Origin: Streptomyces sp. ISL-43
Lineage (GTDB): Bacteria > Actinomycetota > Actinomycetes > Streptomycetales > Streptomycetaceae
Length of the DNA stretch: 64,000 nucleotides
NCBI RefSeq assembly: GCF_018614195.1
Contig: NZ_JAGGOT010000002.1
Location: forward strand, 1-64,000
Direction of reading: 5' to 3'
Under the pieces are notes generated by a model. That model was not told the origin of the DNA. It did no database searches and worked only from the letters and a program-made list of their open reading frames with translations. How positions within the stretch are numbered: the first letter of the stretch is position 1; every line of letters begins with the position of its first letter. Positions 46,617-56,449 of this stretch are shown here, one piece after another. The translations under genes and the position numbers were made by a program.

Positions 46617-47899
46617 AGTGCGCAAGACGGTGGGTCGCCACTGGCATCTGGACCGGTGGAGTTGTGGAGCGTGCGGCCCAGGAGGTCGATGGCGTCCCGC
46701 TGGAGCCGGAGCCTTACGTGGGCGTAGACGCTGGCTGTGACGCCAATGTGGGCGTGGCCGAGGAGTTCTTTGATCACGATGAGCTCGACGCCTTGCTCCA
46801 GGAGCAGGGTGGCGGTGGAGTGCCGAAGGTCGTGGAAGCGGATGCGGCGGAGCCTGGCCCGGTCTAGGAGAGCGCGGAAGTGGCGATTGAGGTTCGCGGG
46901 ATCTATCGGCCCTCCCGTCGGCGTTGCGAAGACGAGGCTTCTGCCCTTCCAGCCTTCCGCTGCCGCCTCACGTTCTGCTTCCTGAGCTTCACGGTGTTCT
47001 TTCAACGAGTGGATGCACTCGCTGGGGAGAGCGACGCGTCGTTCGGATGCGCGGGTTTTGGTGGGCAGGGCTGTCAGGCCGCCGGTCTGGGTGCGCTGAA
47101 GTGTGCGGCGGATGCTGGCAGTGCCGACACTGAGGTCGAGGTCTTCCCACTGAAGGCCGAGAAGTTCGCCCTTGCGGAGGCCGGTACGGAGGGCGAGTTC
47201 ATACAGCGCGTGCAGGCGGTCGCTTCGGCCGGCGGTGAGGAACTGTCGGGCTTCATCGACGGTGAGGGGTTCGAAGCGCCGAGGTCTCGGGGTGCCAGTG
47301 CGGACGTTGCGGGCGACGTTACGCGTGATCTCTTCCTCGCGGACGGCGTGTTCCAGGGCGGACTTGAGGACGGAGTGGATGTACGCCAGCGTCAGCGGTG
47401 AGAGCCGCTTGGAACAGCACGTTCCGGCGGCGCAACAGCGGGCCTGATCGCGGCGGGCGTCGATGCCGCGTGCGCAGCACTGGCAGGTGGTGCGGAGCTG
47501 GTTGAGCCAGGTACGGACGTCTTTGGCGGTGAGCTTGGCGAGCTTCTTCTTGCCCAGGCCGGGGACGAGGTACTGGTTGACGCAGGCGGTGTATCGGGTG
47601 TGGGTGTTCTCGCGGAGTTGATGGACGGCGACCGCCTCCAGCCAGTACGTCAGGTACACGCTTACGCTGCCCTGCGCGGACGGCACAGGGACGCCGCGGT
47701 TGCTGGCGGCGATGCTCTCGGTGAGCTTGGTCAGAGCTTCGGTGCGGGTGGTGCCGTAGACACGGACGCGCTTTCGGGTGTTGCCCGGGGCGAGGACGTA
47801 GCCGGCGGCTTCCCAGCGTCCGTCTTTGCGCTGGTAGACGGTCCCGTCGCCGTTGGCGCGGACGCGGCGGGAGGGGCTGGGGTCGCGGGGCGTGGTCAT
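46604..47899 (-). CDS. int: Tyrosine recombinase (integrase)
   Basis: A 431-residue phage-type integrase. The N-terminal arm-binding region is RANGDGTVYQRKDGRWEAAGYV. A SAM-like core-binding domain follows, then the catalytic domain with Arg in TGLRKGELLGL, HDLRHS (about His356, Arg359) and the nucleophile in SVYAHV (about Tyr392). An unusual Cys-rich insertion (CQCCARG and RCCAAGTCCS, about residues 137-165) sits in the core-binding domain. The ATG overlaps the last base of the xis stop codon. The 3' end lies within the attachment-like repeat. Confidence 0.93.
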   Translation of the reverse strand: MTTPRDPSPSRRVRANGDGTVYQRKDGRWEAAGYVLAPGNTRKRVRVYGTTRTEALTKLTESIAASNRGVPVPSAQGSVSVYLTYWLEAVAVHQLRENTHTRYTACVNQYLVPGLGKKKLAKLTAKDVRTWLNQLRTTCQCCARGIDARRDQARCCAAGTCCSKRLSPLTLAYIHSVLKSALEHAVREEEITRNVARNVRTGTPRPRRFEPLTVDEARQFLTAGRSDRLHALYELALRTGLRKGELLGLQWEDLDLSVGTASIRRTLQRTQTGGLTALPTKTRASERRVALPSECIHSLKEHREAQEAEREAAAEGWKGRSLVFATPTGGPIDPANLNRHFRALLDRARLRRIRFHDLRHSTATLLLEQGVELIVIKELLGHAHIGVTASVYAHVRLRLQRDAIDLLGRTLHNSTGPDASGDPPSCALAVR

Positions 47900-48122
47900 C
47901 AGGCGGCTTCCTCGTCGAGTCGGGCGTGGATGAAGTCGGTGAGGGCATGGGTGGGGATGCGGCGGGCGCGTCCGAGGGTGATCGAGGCGAGCTGTCGGGT
48001 CCGGAGCAGGTCGTAGACGGCGGAGCGGCCGAGCTGGAGGCGGACCATAACCTGGGGCACCGTCAGCAGTTCCTGAGACGTACTGGGCGCAAGGTGGGGC
48101 GTGGTGGGCTGGTACGAGGCCA

Positions 48123-48123
<1 letters not shown>
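47899..48123 (-). CDS. xis: Excisionase (helix-turn-helix)
   Basis: A 74-residue MerR-like winged-helix protein of the excisionase family: LLTVPQVMVRLQLGRSAVYDLLR gives the helix-turn-helix and SITLGRARRIPTHAL the wing. It should direct Int to excise the element. Its start overlaps the rep stop codon by one base and its stop codon overlaps the int start by one base, so the three genes are translated as a chain. Confidence 0.88.
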
Positions 48124-49568
<1,445 letters not shown>

Positions 49569-49717
49569 GTCGGGGCGTTCCCTTCTGTCGGGGTGGGTGG
49601 CCCCGAGCAGCAACCGGCCAGCGAGGGGGCGGTTGGTGCTGCTCGGGGCATGACGAACCGGGCCCATTGGTGGGCGTGGGGTTGAGGTGGGGTGATCCGG
49701 CCGGCGGCTGGAGAGGC

Positions 49718-50503
49718 TCAGAGCTGAGCGAGCGCGGCGGTTGCTACCGGCAGGGCGACGCCCATGCGTGTTGCCAGCTGGGCGGCGGTGATCGATGTTC
49801 CGTGTTCCGCGTCGTGGGTGTCCGCGATGTGCCGGGCTGCGTCGAGCAGTACGGCAGACAGGGAGGGACGGGAGCCGGTTACGGCCGTCTTTGAAGCCGA
49901 GGCCGGGGCCGGTGTGGGTGCCTCGATCGACGAGGGCACGACGGCCGGGGCCGGAACGGCCGTGGCGACGGGGAGCGGCTCAAGGGCCGGGTTGACGGGA
50001 GCGGCGGGGGCCGGAGCGGGTGCCGGGTCGGGTTCCGGCTCAGTTACGGGGGCTGGTGTGCGGATGGACGTGGTGGTGGCCTCCTGGTGTGGGGTGGGAT
50101 GGGTCGCGGTGTGGAACTGGGCCAGGAAGGCCGGGCCGACTCGGCCCCAGCCCAGGAGCAGCAGCGGGGCGACGGTGTCGAGGCAGGCACGCCCGTAGTG
50201 ACCGGTCAGCAGCGGTTCGGCGGTGTTCAGCGCGAGGGTGAGTACGCCGCACAGGTGTAGCAGGCGGGTGCCGGCCTTCAACTCCTGCGCGGGGATGCCG
50301 CGCAGGGCCAGGAACCGCAGTACGACCAGGAGTCCGACGACGGACAGGTCCACCATGGGGGCGATCAGAGGCGCGATCGGGCGGGGCACGCCGAGCCGCA
50401 GAGCGAGGGCCCATACGTTGCCGAAGGAGAAAACGAAGGCCAGGGCCGCGATGATGGCCATGACCGCGGTCACGGTGTGGCGGGTGAACCGTTCCTCCGC
50501 CAT
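49718..50503 (-). CDS. DUF2637 membrane protein (plasmid spread type)
   Basis: A 261-residue protein with four predicted transmembrane helices in the first 130 residues (VTAVMAIIAALAFVFSFGNVW to LLLLGWGRVGPAFL), a Pro/Ala/Thr-rich linker of about 70 residues, and a C-terminal helix-turn-helix-like region (ITAAQLATRMGVALPVATAAL). DUF2637 proteins lie beside tra genes in Streptomyces plasmids and are associated with intramycelial spread. The linker's low complexity is real and not a frameshift. Confidence 0.83.
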   Translation of the reverse strand: MAEERFTRHTVTAVMAIIAALAFVFSFGNVWALALRLGVPRPIAPLIAPMVDLSVVGLLVVLRFLALRGIPAQELKAGTRLLHLCGVLTLALNTAEPLLTGHYGRACLDTVAPLLLLGWGRVGPAFLAQFHTATHPTPHQEATTTSIRTPAPVTEPEPDPAPAPAPAAPVNPALEPLPVATAVPAPAVVPSSIEAPTPAPASASKTAVTGSRPSLSAVLLDAARHIADTHDAEHGTSITAAQLATRMGVALPVATAALAQL

Positions 50504-50540
50504 GTGCGGGCCTCCTCTCAGGCGCGGGGATCGGGGGCGC

Positions 50541-51953
50541 TCAGGGCTTGGACGGTGAGACGGGGCCGTCCGGATCGTCGTCGCCGGAGGCGGTCCGGCC
50601 GGTGGCGTCGAGGAGGGCGTCCAGGCACAGGGCGGGGTCGGCGGTCAGGTGGGAGGTGGCTTCCGCAACGCGGGCCGCGTCGGCGTCGGAGACGTACGGG
50701 GTGCGGATGCGGGTGTAGCCGGGGCGGCCCTGCATCGCCATGACGGCGACGCCGACGTAGGCGGGGTCCTGCAAGGCGACCGGGCTGGCGTCGGGCCAGT
50801 TGCGGATGTCGTCGCCCAGCGCGGCCACTGCGGCTTCCACGGTCTTCTGCGCGAAGGATAGTCCGATGGGGCATACGTCGCGGATGAAGGTGGGGATGGC
50901 GTCACCGGTGGTCTTCTGGCTGATCAGGATCACCAGGATGCCGACGCTGCGGCCCTTCTTGACCAGGTCCTCCACCAGCCGGGCGTTCTCCGCCGTCAGC
51001 GCGGCCAGCCGTTTGGTGGTGGCGTCGCTGCCCTTGTATTCGCGGAAGTACGTGTGCGCCTCATCGATGATCAGGACCGTGAGCGGCCACTCGGGAGAGG
51101 GGCCGACGTGCCACATGTTCTTCACGCCCAGCACGTCACGGATGGTCGCCGAGCGCCGCTTGCGCAGCTTTACCAGGCGCTTGAACAGCGCGTTCACTTC
51201 GTCCAGGTCGTCCCCACAGAACGCGAACATCCGCTTGACCAGGTCGGCGTAGTCGCCCTCCGAAGCACGTGACACCTTCCCGTCCGCAGTCGCGATCTGC
51301 ACGGCCGGAGAGGGTGCGAAGTCGCAGACGAACTTGTTGACCCCCGAGGTCTTGCCCGCACCTGGAGTGCCGGCCACGGTCACCCCGGGCACGTTGGCCA
51401 GGGACACGCACACCCGGGCGGCGTACTCGTCCACACCCAGCTCCCAACGCGTCAGATCCGCAGGCGGGCGACCGGTGGGCCGGTGGGTGGTCGGCGTGGT
51501 CAGCGGGTCGGAGCGGACGCCCCGGATCACCACCTTGCCGGGGCCGTCCGGCAGCACGGAGACCCGTGTGCACCGCCAGGCATCCGCCAGGAACCGCGCC
51601 GACTTCTGGTACTCCTCCAGCCCGACCTGCGGGAGCGTCCGCGCTCGTACGATCACCCCGAACTGGTCAGCCTTGACCTTGATCCTCGGAGTCAGCACCC
51701 GAGGTGCGGGGGTGGGGCCGTCCTTCTGGGCGGTGATCTGCGCGAGCAGCCCCGGGGTCTTGTCGGTGACCGTCAGCCCCGCCATCCGCGCGAGCCGTAC
51801 CCAACCCCAACGCACCCGCACGGCCTGCCGCATGCTGACCCGCGTGCCCCCGTCGGCCCGCACGTAGCGCACCACGGTCATCAGCAGCCACGCGCTGACT
51901 AGCACGGCGGCGACCAGCAGTGCGTCCGGCGCGTATCCCGTCACGGCTTCCAC
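50541..51953 (-). CDS. FtsK/SpoIIIE-type DNA translocase (TraB/TraSA-like)
   Basis: A 470-residue transfer protein that should move the element as double-stranded DNA between hyphae. One transmembrane helix is at the N-terminus (DALLVAAVLVSAWLLMTVV). The motor has Walker A in AGTPGAGKTS (about residue 200) and Walker B in LTVLIIDEAHTYF, followed by LVILISQKTTGDAIPT typical of FtsK-like motors. The GTG start follows GAGGGGG. It is shorter than FtsK and lacks the gamma domain, as is usual for these plasmid proteins. It is 2 bp downstream of the small gene at 51955. Confidence 0.92.
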   Translation of the reverse strand: MEAVTGYAPDALLVAAVLVSAWLLMTVVRYVRADGGTRVSMRQAVRVRWGWVRLARMAGLTVTDKTPGLLAQITAQKDGPTPAPRVLTPRIKVKADQFGVIVRARTLPQVGLEEYQKSARFLADAWRCTRVSVLPDGPGKVVIRGVRSDPLTTPTTHRPTGRPPADLTRWELGVDEYAARVCVSLANVPGVTVAGTPGAGKTSGVNKFVCDFAPSPAVQIATADGKVSRASEGDYADLVKRMFAFCGDDLDEVNALFKRLVKLRKRRSATIRDVLGVKNMWHVGPSPEWPLTVLIIDEAHTYFREYKGSDATTKRLAALTAENARLVEDLVKKGRSVGILVILISQKTTGDAIPTFIRDVCPIGLSFAQKTVEAAVAALGDDIRNWPDASPVALQDPAYVGVAVMAMQGRPGYTRIRTPYVSDADAARVAEATSHLTADPALCLDALLDATGRTASGDDDPDGPVSPSKP

Positions 51954-51954
51954 G

Positions 51955-52143
51955 TCACGCCCCCTCTTCGCGTATCAGGCGGAGCATGTGGCCCAGGTCG
52001 AGGCAGGCCGCGTGCTCCGGGCTCAGGCCGAGCAGATCGAGCACCGCCGCCGAGGCGGCGAACGTGGCCTTGCCCTCGGTCCCCGGCAGAGGCCGGAGCG
52101 GGTACAACTCCCGCTGCCGCGCGGAGTTTTCGAAGTGGATCAC
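51955..52143 (-). CDS. Small element protein, 62 aa
   Basis: A 62-residue protein (VIHFENSARQRELYPLRPLPG and then helical AVLDLLGLSPEHAACLDLGHMLRLI) of unknown function. GTG at 52143 overlaps the TGA of the preceding gene (GTGA), and it ends 2 bp before the transfer gene starts, so it is a coupled member of the transfer operon. Confidence 0.65.
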   Translation of the reverse strand: MIHFENSARQRELYPLRPLPGTEGKATFAASAAVLDLLGLSPEHAACLDLGHMLRLIREEGA

Positions 52144-52493
52144 TGGGCCGCCTCCACCATCACCAGCTCCAGGCGGGCGGCCCGGTAGGCGACGCCGTCG
52201 GAGAGCTGACCGTTGAAGATCCGCGCCCACGGGGTGGCGAACAACTCCACCGGCCGCACCATCGCACCCGGCTTGAGCCCGGCCGCCAGGCCCGTCTCCG
52301 GGACCGTGATCTTCAGGACCTCGGCCCGGCGGTCCTCCATGAGCATCACGGTCACCGTGTACAGCGGCGCTCCGGTCTCCCGGTCGGTGGCGACCTCCCC
52401 GGTCTGCTGGTCCTTGATCTTCAGTACCGGCTCGGTGCCCGCGATGCATACCGCCGACGGCAGCAGGGCAACACGGATTCGAGTCATGGCCAT
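52140..52493 (-). CDS. SCO3933-family regulatory-type protein
   Basis: About 117 residues matching a small beta-rich family found in pSAM2-type elements, annotated as SCO3933-family regulatory protein. Diagnostic blocks are KIKDQQTGEVATDRETGAPLYTV and VRPVELFATPW. Two adjacent ATGs (52493 and 52487) are possible starts, with GAGG about 10 bases before the first. It heads the leftward transfer operon and is divergent from the GntR gene. Confidence 0.78.
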   Translation of the reverse strand: MAMTRIRVALLPSAVCIAGTEPVLKIKDQQTGEVATDRETGAPLYTVTVMLMEDRRAEVLKITVPETGLAAGLKPGAMVRPVELFATPWARIFNGQLSDGVAYRAARLELVMVEAAQ

Positions 52494-52656
52494 GCCATCA
52501 CATCCTCGTTCGATGGAGTCGCTTGATCGACCCGCCATGACCATAGCGCTACGCCCGCTACACCCGCAACACTCGATTCGTATCGCTACACACGTGGGCT
52601 GAAACGCCGAGGACGCCCGGGTGTGCCCTGAGTGCTGACGCCGCTACCCTCATGCC
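52494..52656. promoter_or_regulatory. Divergent control region of the integrative element
   Basis: Between the transfer operon and the GntR gene. Three related pentamer-centred sites, gcgctacgcc, cgctacaccc and cgctacacac, are spaced along it, with palindromic patches such as tagcgcta (52544-52551). They are good candidates for binding of the adjacent GntR repressor. Confidence 0.45.
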
Positions 52657-53541
52657 ATGAAGCTGCCACTGGGAGAGGACCCCCGGCCGCCGTACGTCCA
52701 GGCCGCCGACGTCCTGCGCGCCGCCATCCACGACGGCGAGCTGCGCCCAGGCGAGCGGCTCCCTGCCGCGCGCGATCTGCAACGGCGCTTCGGACTCGCC
52801 AGCTCCACGGTCCAAAACGCTTTGCGGCTCCTCAAGGGCGAGGGGCTGATCTACTCCGTCCTCGGCCGAGGCAGCTACGTGCGCGCGCAGGAGGCGCCGT
52901 CCGAAGGGGAGTCGGAGGCCACAGCGGAGGGCGACGAGCCCGATTCCGGCGAATCCGATCCCGCGTACACCGGTCTCGGCGATCTCCAGCGTGGTTGGCA
53001 AACCGCGCCCGCCGACGACCCCCGCCCCCCGTACGTGCAGACCGCGGACGCACTCCGCAAGCAGATCCAGGACGGCCGGCTCGCGCCGGGAGCCAAACTC
53101 CCATCTGCCCGCGACCTGCAATCCCAATACGGCATCGCCAACTCCACGGCGCAGAACGCCCTGCGGGTCCTCAAGGAGGAGGGGCTGATCTACTCCGTAC
53201 AAGGCAGGGGCGTCTTCGTCCGCCAGCTCAGCCCGCGCGATCAGTTCCTCAAGCGCTACAACGAGACGCTGGAGGAGATGGCGGCCCAGCATCGGGCCGA
53301 CGAGGAAGCGGTACGGCTCAGCGGCAAGACTGACGACGAGGTAGCCGCCGAACTCGCCGCCGCCGAGGAACGGTTCGCCAAGGCCAGCACCGAGTTCGAA
53401 GCCGCCACCGCCCACCGCGACGCCATGCGCGCCGTCATGGACCAACGCAAGCGCGTCAGCGGCAACTACACGCCCGAAGAGCAGGCCGCCAGCATCCAGC
53501 GCCTGCACGACCGGCTGAACGAAGGCAGACGCCGACGCTGA
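52657..53541 (+). CDS. GntR-type repressor with two helix-turn-helix domains (KorSA-like)
   Basis: A 294-residue protein containing two copies of a GntR winged helix: DPRPPYVQAADVLRAAI to LGRGSYVRAQ (residues about 7-75) and DPRPPYVQTADALRKQI to QGRGVFVRQL (about 123-190), joined by an acidic linker. A coiled-coil-like C-terminal part follows (EELAAAEERFAKASTEFEAA). In pSAM2, KorSA, a single-domain GntR protein, represses transfer and replication; this doubled form probably does the same for the divergent operon. Start ATG at 52657. No effector domain of the usual GntR subfamilies was seen. Confidence 0.85.
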   Translation: MKLPLGEDPRPPYVQAADVLRAAIHDGELRPGERLPAARDLQRRFGLASSTVQNALRLLKGEGLIYSVLGRGSYVRAQEAPSEGESEATAEGDEPDSGESDPAYTGLGDLQRGWQTAPADDPRPPYVQTADALRKQIQDGRLAPGAKLPSARDLQSQYGIANSTAQNALRVLKEEGLIYSVQGRGVFVRQLSPRDQFLKRYNETLEEMAAQHRADEEAVRLSGKTDDEVAAELAAAEERFAKASTEFEAATAHRDAMRAVMDQRKRVSGNYTPEEQAASIQRLHDRLNEGRRRR

Positions 53542-54140
53542 ACGCGCCGCACGCGACGGAGCAGCAGGACACACAGTACGAGGCGAGCTGTTCAGAGTTT
53601 CTTTACTTGATCAAGGCGGCCCGCTGACGCGGGCCGCGCGCGCTTCGGCCCCTCGGGGCCGCCGCCCGCTCCTGTCTCCGCCCCGCTTGCCGGCTGCCCC
53701 GCTGGTCCGGGCGCGCAAGACCACCAGCAGGCACTGTTCTGGGGCTCTGCCCCAGGCCCCGGCCCTCTCTCCGAGGGGGAGGAGGCCGAATGAGGGTGCG
53801 GCTCCGTCGTGGTGATGGGTGGTCGGGTCGCGAGAGGGGGCCCTCGTCGCCCGGTCACCGGAGGCGTACCAGGAACCCCCGGGGGCCGCCAAGGCCGAGC
53901 GCAAGCGTCACGAGGTGAGCCTTGGCGGCCCCCGGAGAACCCTGGTACGGCGAAGCTGCCCGACCGACGAGGGACCCCTCCCGCTCAGGCCCCGATCCTG
54001 CCGGGGCGCCGGCCCTGCACCGTCCGGCCACCTGACCAGCACGGAGCGCGATGGTCAGTCACCGCTTCGGGCGGGTATCTGCCGGATAGCCCTCGGTTGA
54101 CTCGTCGGACCGGCGTACCGTGGCGCTGGAGGTGGTCAGC
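53542..54140. other. Non-coding region with a large inverted repeat; candidate origin or transfer site
   Basis: About 600 bp without a credible gene. 53591-53830 recurs, about 85 to 90 percent identical, at 57340-57580 in the decayed element. 53867-53895 and 53919-53947 form a 29-bp imperfect inverted repeat around gccgccaaggc, with a 23-bp spacer. Such conserved non-coding structure in a pSAM2-like element could be a double-strand origin or the clt transfer locus; this is inference. Confidence 0.5.
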
Positions 54141-55388
54141 ATGACTACGGAACTGGCGGACAACGTCCGTAAGTACCGGCGTCGGGCCGGGATGAGCCAG
54201 GAAGAACTGGCCCACGCCGCAGGCGTCTCGCCGGGGACGGTGCGCAAGGTCGAGCAGGGTGGCACGGTCCGCATGGAAACCCTTCACGCCCTCGCCCGCG
54301 CGCTGAGCGTGACAACGGCAACGCTTCTGGCGCCGGATGCTCCGGAGCCCGTGGGTCGTTCGGAGGACCCGAACCGCGTCAACCTGATCCAACTCCGCGC
54401 GGCCCTCACCCCACCAGTGGGACTCACCGACTCGGACGGCGAGAGCGTAGACGAGGAGCCGAACCTGCGCCGCTTCCGCCGAACGGTCCATGACGGTGCG
54501 GTGCTCTACCACTCCGACAGCTACAAGAGCGTCGCATCCCAACTGCCAGCGCTCTTGCGGGACGCGAACAGCGCGGTCGCGCACTTCGACAGCGGCGAGG
54601 AGCACAGTCAGGCGCTCCTGGCCCGTGCCGAGGCATTGCAGCTGGCCGGGCGGTACCTGACGCAGGTACGGCAGTACGACCTCGCCTACACCGCCCTGGC
54701 CGGCGCGATCACCGACGCACGCCAGGCTGGCGACACACTCACCGGGGCATCCGGCGTGATCGGAATGTGCTGGCTACTCCTGCGCCAGGGCCGGCTGGAC
54801 GAAGCCGAACAGCTCGCCTCCCAGACCGCCGACCTCATCGAACCGAGACTGTCCCGAGCGACGCCGGACGAATGCGCGGCATGGGGATGGCTGGCGCTGC
54901 GCGCCGCGGCTGCCGCAGGCCGCAACAACCGGCCCCAGGAAGCCCGCCACTACCACCGCGTCGCGAGCACGGCCGCATCCGCCGTGGGACGGGAGTACAC
55001 CGGCTCGTTCTTCCGGCACTGGACGACCTTCGGGCCGCTCACCGTCGGCATGAAGGGCGTGGAAGACGACATGATCGTGGGAGACGCTCGCGCAGTCGTT
55101 CGCAAATCCGGCGAGGACGCCATGTCACCCAAGGCGTGGAAGAGCACCGGGCGGCCGAGCGGCGAAAACTGGAACCGCCACCGCCTGGACGTGGCCCGCG
55201 CCCACGCCCGGACCAACGACCTGTCTGCGGCGATGGATGAGCTGACCGGAGTCCGCCGGGCATCCCCGGAGTGGCTGAGGCATCAGCGGATGGCCGCCGA
55301 GACCATGCAGGAGATCCTGAAGAAGCGCAAGCGCACCCTCACCGCCGAGATGCGCGACATGGCCTCCTACCTGGCTGTCGTCGGATAG
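54141..55388 (+). CDS. XRE regulator with TPR-like C-terminal domain
   Basis: A 415-residue protein: an N-terminal Xre domain (VRKYRRRAGMSQEELAHAAGVSPGTVRKVEQGG) followed by a long helical region with TPR-like pairs (QALLARAEALQLAGRYL, and RQGRLDEAEQLASQTADL), of the kind found in Streptomyces signal-peptide-sensing or developmental regulators. The ATG at 54141 has GGAGG 8 bases upstream; an upstream in-frame GTG at 54120 overlaps that site. A decayed copy exists at 57716-58330. Confidence 0.82.
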   Translation: MTTELADNVRKYRRRAGMSQEELAHAAGVSPGTVRKVEQGGTVRMETLHALARALSVTTATLLAPDAPEPVGRSEDPNRVNLIQLRAALTPPVGLTDSDGESVDEEPNLRRFRRTVHDGAVLYHSDSYKSVASQLPALLRDANSAVAHFDSGEEHSQALLARAEALQLAGRYLTQVRQYDLAYTALAGAITDARQAGDTLTGASGVIGMCWLLLRQGRLDEAEQLASQTADLIEPRLSRATPDECAAWGWLALRAAAAAGRNNRPQEARHYHRVASTAASAVGREYTGSFFRHWTTFGPLTVGMKGVEDDMIVGDARAVVRKSGEDAMSPKAWKSTGRPSGENWNRHRLDVARAHARTNDLSAAMDELTGVRRASPEWLRHQRMAAETMQEILKKRKRTLTAEMRDMASYLAVVG

Positions 55389-55513
55389 GTGCCACGCAGC
55401 GCGATACTTCCGACACCCTTCGTCACCAACTGGCATGCCTCATAGTTGGAGTGACGGACCGTCGCCCCCTACGGTCGCCGTATTCCATTCGGCGACCCAG
55501 GTGGGGGTGCACG

Positions 55514-55879
55514 GTGAGCACATCCAGGACCGACGCGGACCGCATGCGCCGCAGAGAGCTGCACGACGCGGCAGCAGGAGTGACCGGCCCGCGCTTACTG
55601 CCGTGGACGACTCAGGACGGGAACCCCTGCTACCTCAGCACCAACGGCAGGGGCTACCTCTCCTCCCTCGCCGACAGCATCGAAGAAGTACAACTCGACA
55701 TGGGCGAGGAACTCCTCGGGTACGCCCGCCAGGTCGTGGCCCCCGGAGCCAAGGAACTGTCGGCCGTCGAATACCGGTGGCTCGCCTGCCGGCTGACCGA
55801 AGCCCTCACGGACGCGCTCCGGGTCGCCGAATCACGCGGCGACCGCATCCCCGACCCGTCAGAGCCTCCTGGCCTCTGA
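55514..55879 (+). CDS. Hypothetical accessory protein, 121 aa
   Basis: A 121-residue helical protein of unknown family (RRRELHDAAAGVTGPRLLPW, then EELLGYARQVVAPGAKELSAVE). The GTG at 55514 has GGGGG 6 bases upstream. It is the last gene of the element, and its stop codon is inside the right attachment-like sequence (TGAcggcagtagc). Confidence 0.6.
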   Translation: MSTSRTDADRMRRRELHDAAAGVTGPRLLPWTTQDGNPCYLSTNGRGYLSSLADSIEEVQLDMGEELLGYARQVVAPGAKELSAVEYRWLACRLTEALTDALRVAESRGDRIPDPSEPPGL

Positions 55880-55898
55880 CGGCAGTAGCGACGGCAAC
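55877..55898. repeat. Attachment-like repeat, right end of the element
   Basis: tgacggcagtagcgacgg and the following caac match the start of the left copy at 46579 except for one missing base. It lies at the end of the last element gene. Confidence 0.55.
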
Positions 55899-56001
55899 AA
55901 CCACGGATTCCAGCACACAAAAACGGACTCCGACGGACGCCCAAACCCCTCCCCACCTGCATAGAAGCAGCTGAGGGAGGGGCAGCCAGCACACGTACTA
56001 T

Positions 56002-56448
56002 GTGCTCGCTGGCAACGCCCCGATCTTGGTCCACAATTGTGACTTGAATACAGACGGGTATCTGTATCGCGGTCTCGGTAAGGGCCACCATAGTTATGAT
56101 GCTGCCACTCAAGGCCGCGCAGTGCCCCTCGGAACCCGCTCAGACATATCTGATCACGTGGGAGGAGACAACACGGACACCATCTTCACGTCTTGGTCGG
56201 ACGCTCTCGAAGTTGCCGAAGACCGCGCCCATGAGCTGAACGGAAAATGGGTTGATGAAGGTGTCATAATGCGCATCAGGGTGGCAGACATAGATCCACT
56301 CGTGGGCCCGTCGAGGAACATTCAAATCCATGACAGCCAATGGGATAAGTCATTCTTCGAAGATGAGCACCTCCTTGTCGGGGAAATCCATGCCCCAGAA
56401 ATCAGCTTTGACTTTGGGGAAACCTGGACAAGAGTTGCGGGTGGGTGA
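56002..56448 (+). CDS. Displaced C-terminal toxin tip (Rhs-type), ADP-ribosyltransferase-like
   Basis: A toxin tip without its Rhs shell. Homology to the main Rhs gene starts exactly at 55990 with cacacgtactatgtgct (17 bases identical to 45561-45577), encoding the last residues of the Hint domain up to LVHNC. After that a different 136-residue domain follows: YLYRGLGKGHH, TSWSDA, and EDEHLLVGEIH, which may be the Arg, S-T-S and ExE motifs of another ADP-ribosyltransferase-like toxin. GTG at 56002 is the only plausible start and has a poor binding site (GGGAGGGG about 20 bases upstream). It may be silent DNA waiting for recombination onto the main gene. Confidence 0.65.
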   Translation: MLAGNAPILVHNCDLNTDGYLYRGLGKGHHSYDAATQGRAVPLGTRSDISDHVGGDNTDTIFTSWSDALEVAEDRAHELNGKWVDEGVIMRIRVADIDPLVGPSRNIQIHDSQWDKSFFEDEHLLVGEIHAPEISFDFGETWTRVAGG

Positions 56449-56449
56449 G

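Noticed and set aside
53592..53904. Short minus-strand frames in the non-coding block
   Set aside because: No ribosome binding site or domain, and the frames are not kept in the second copy at 57340-57580.
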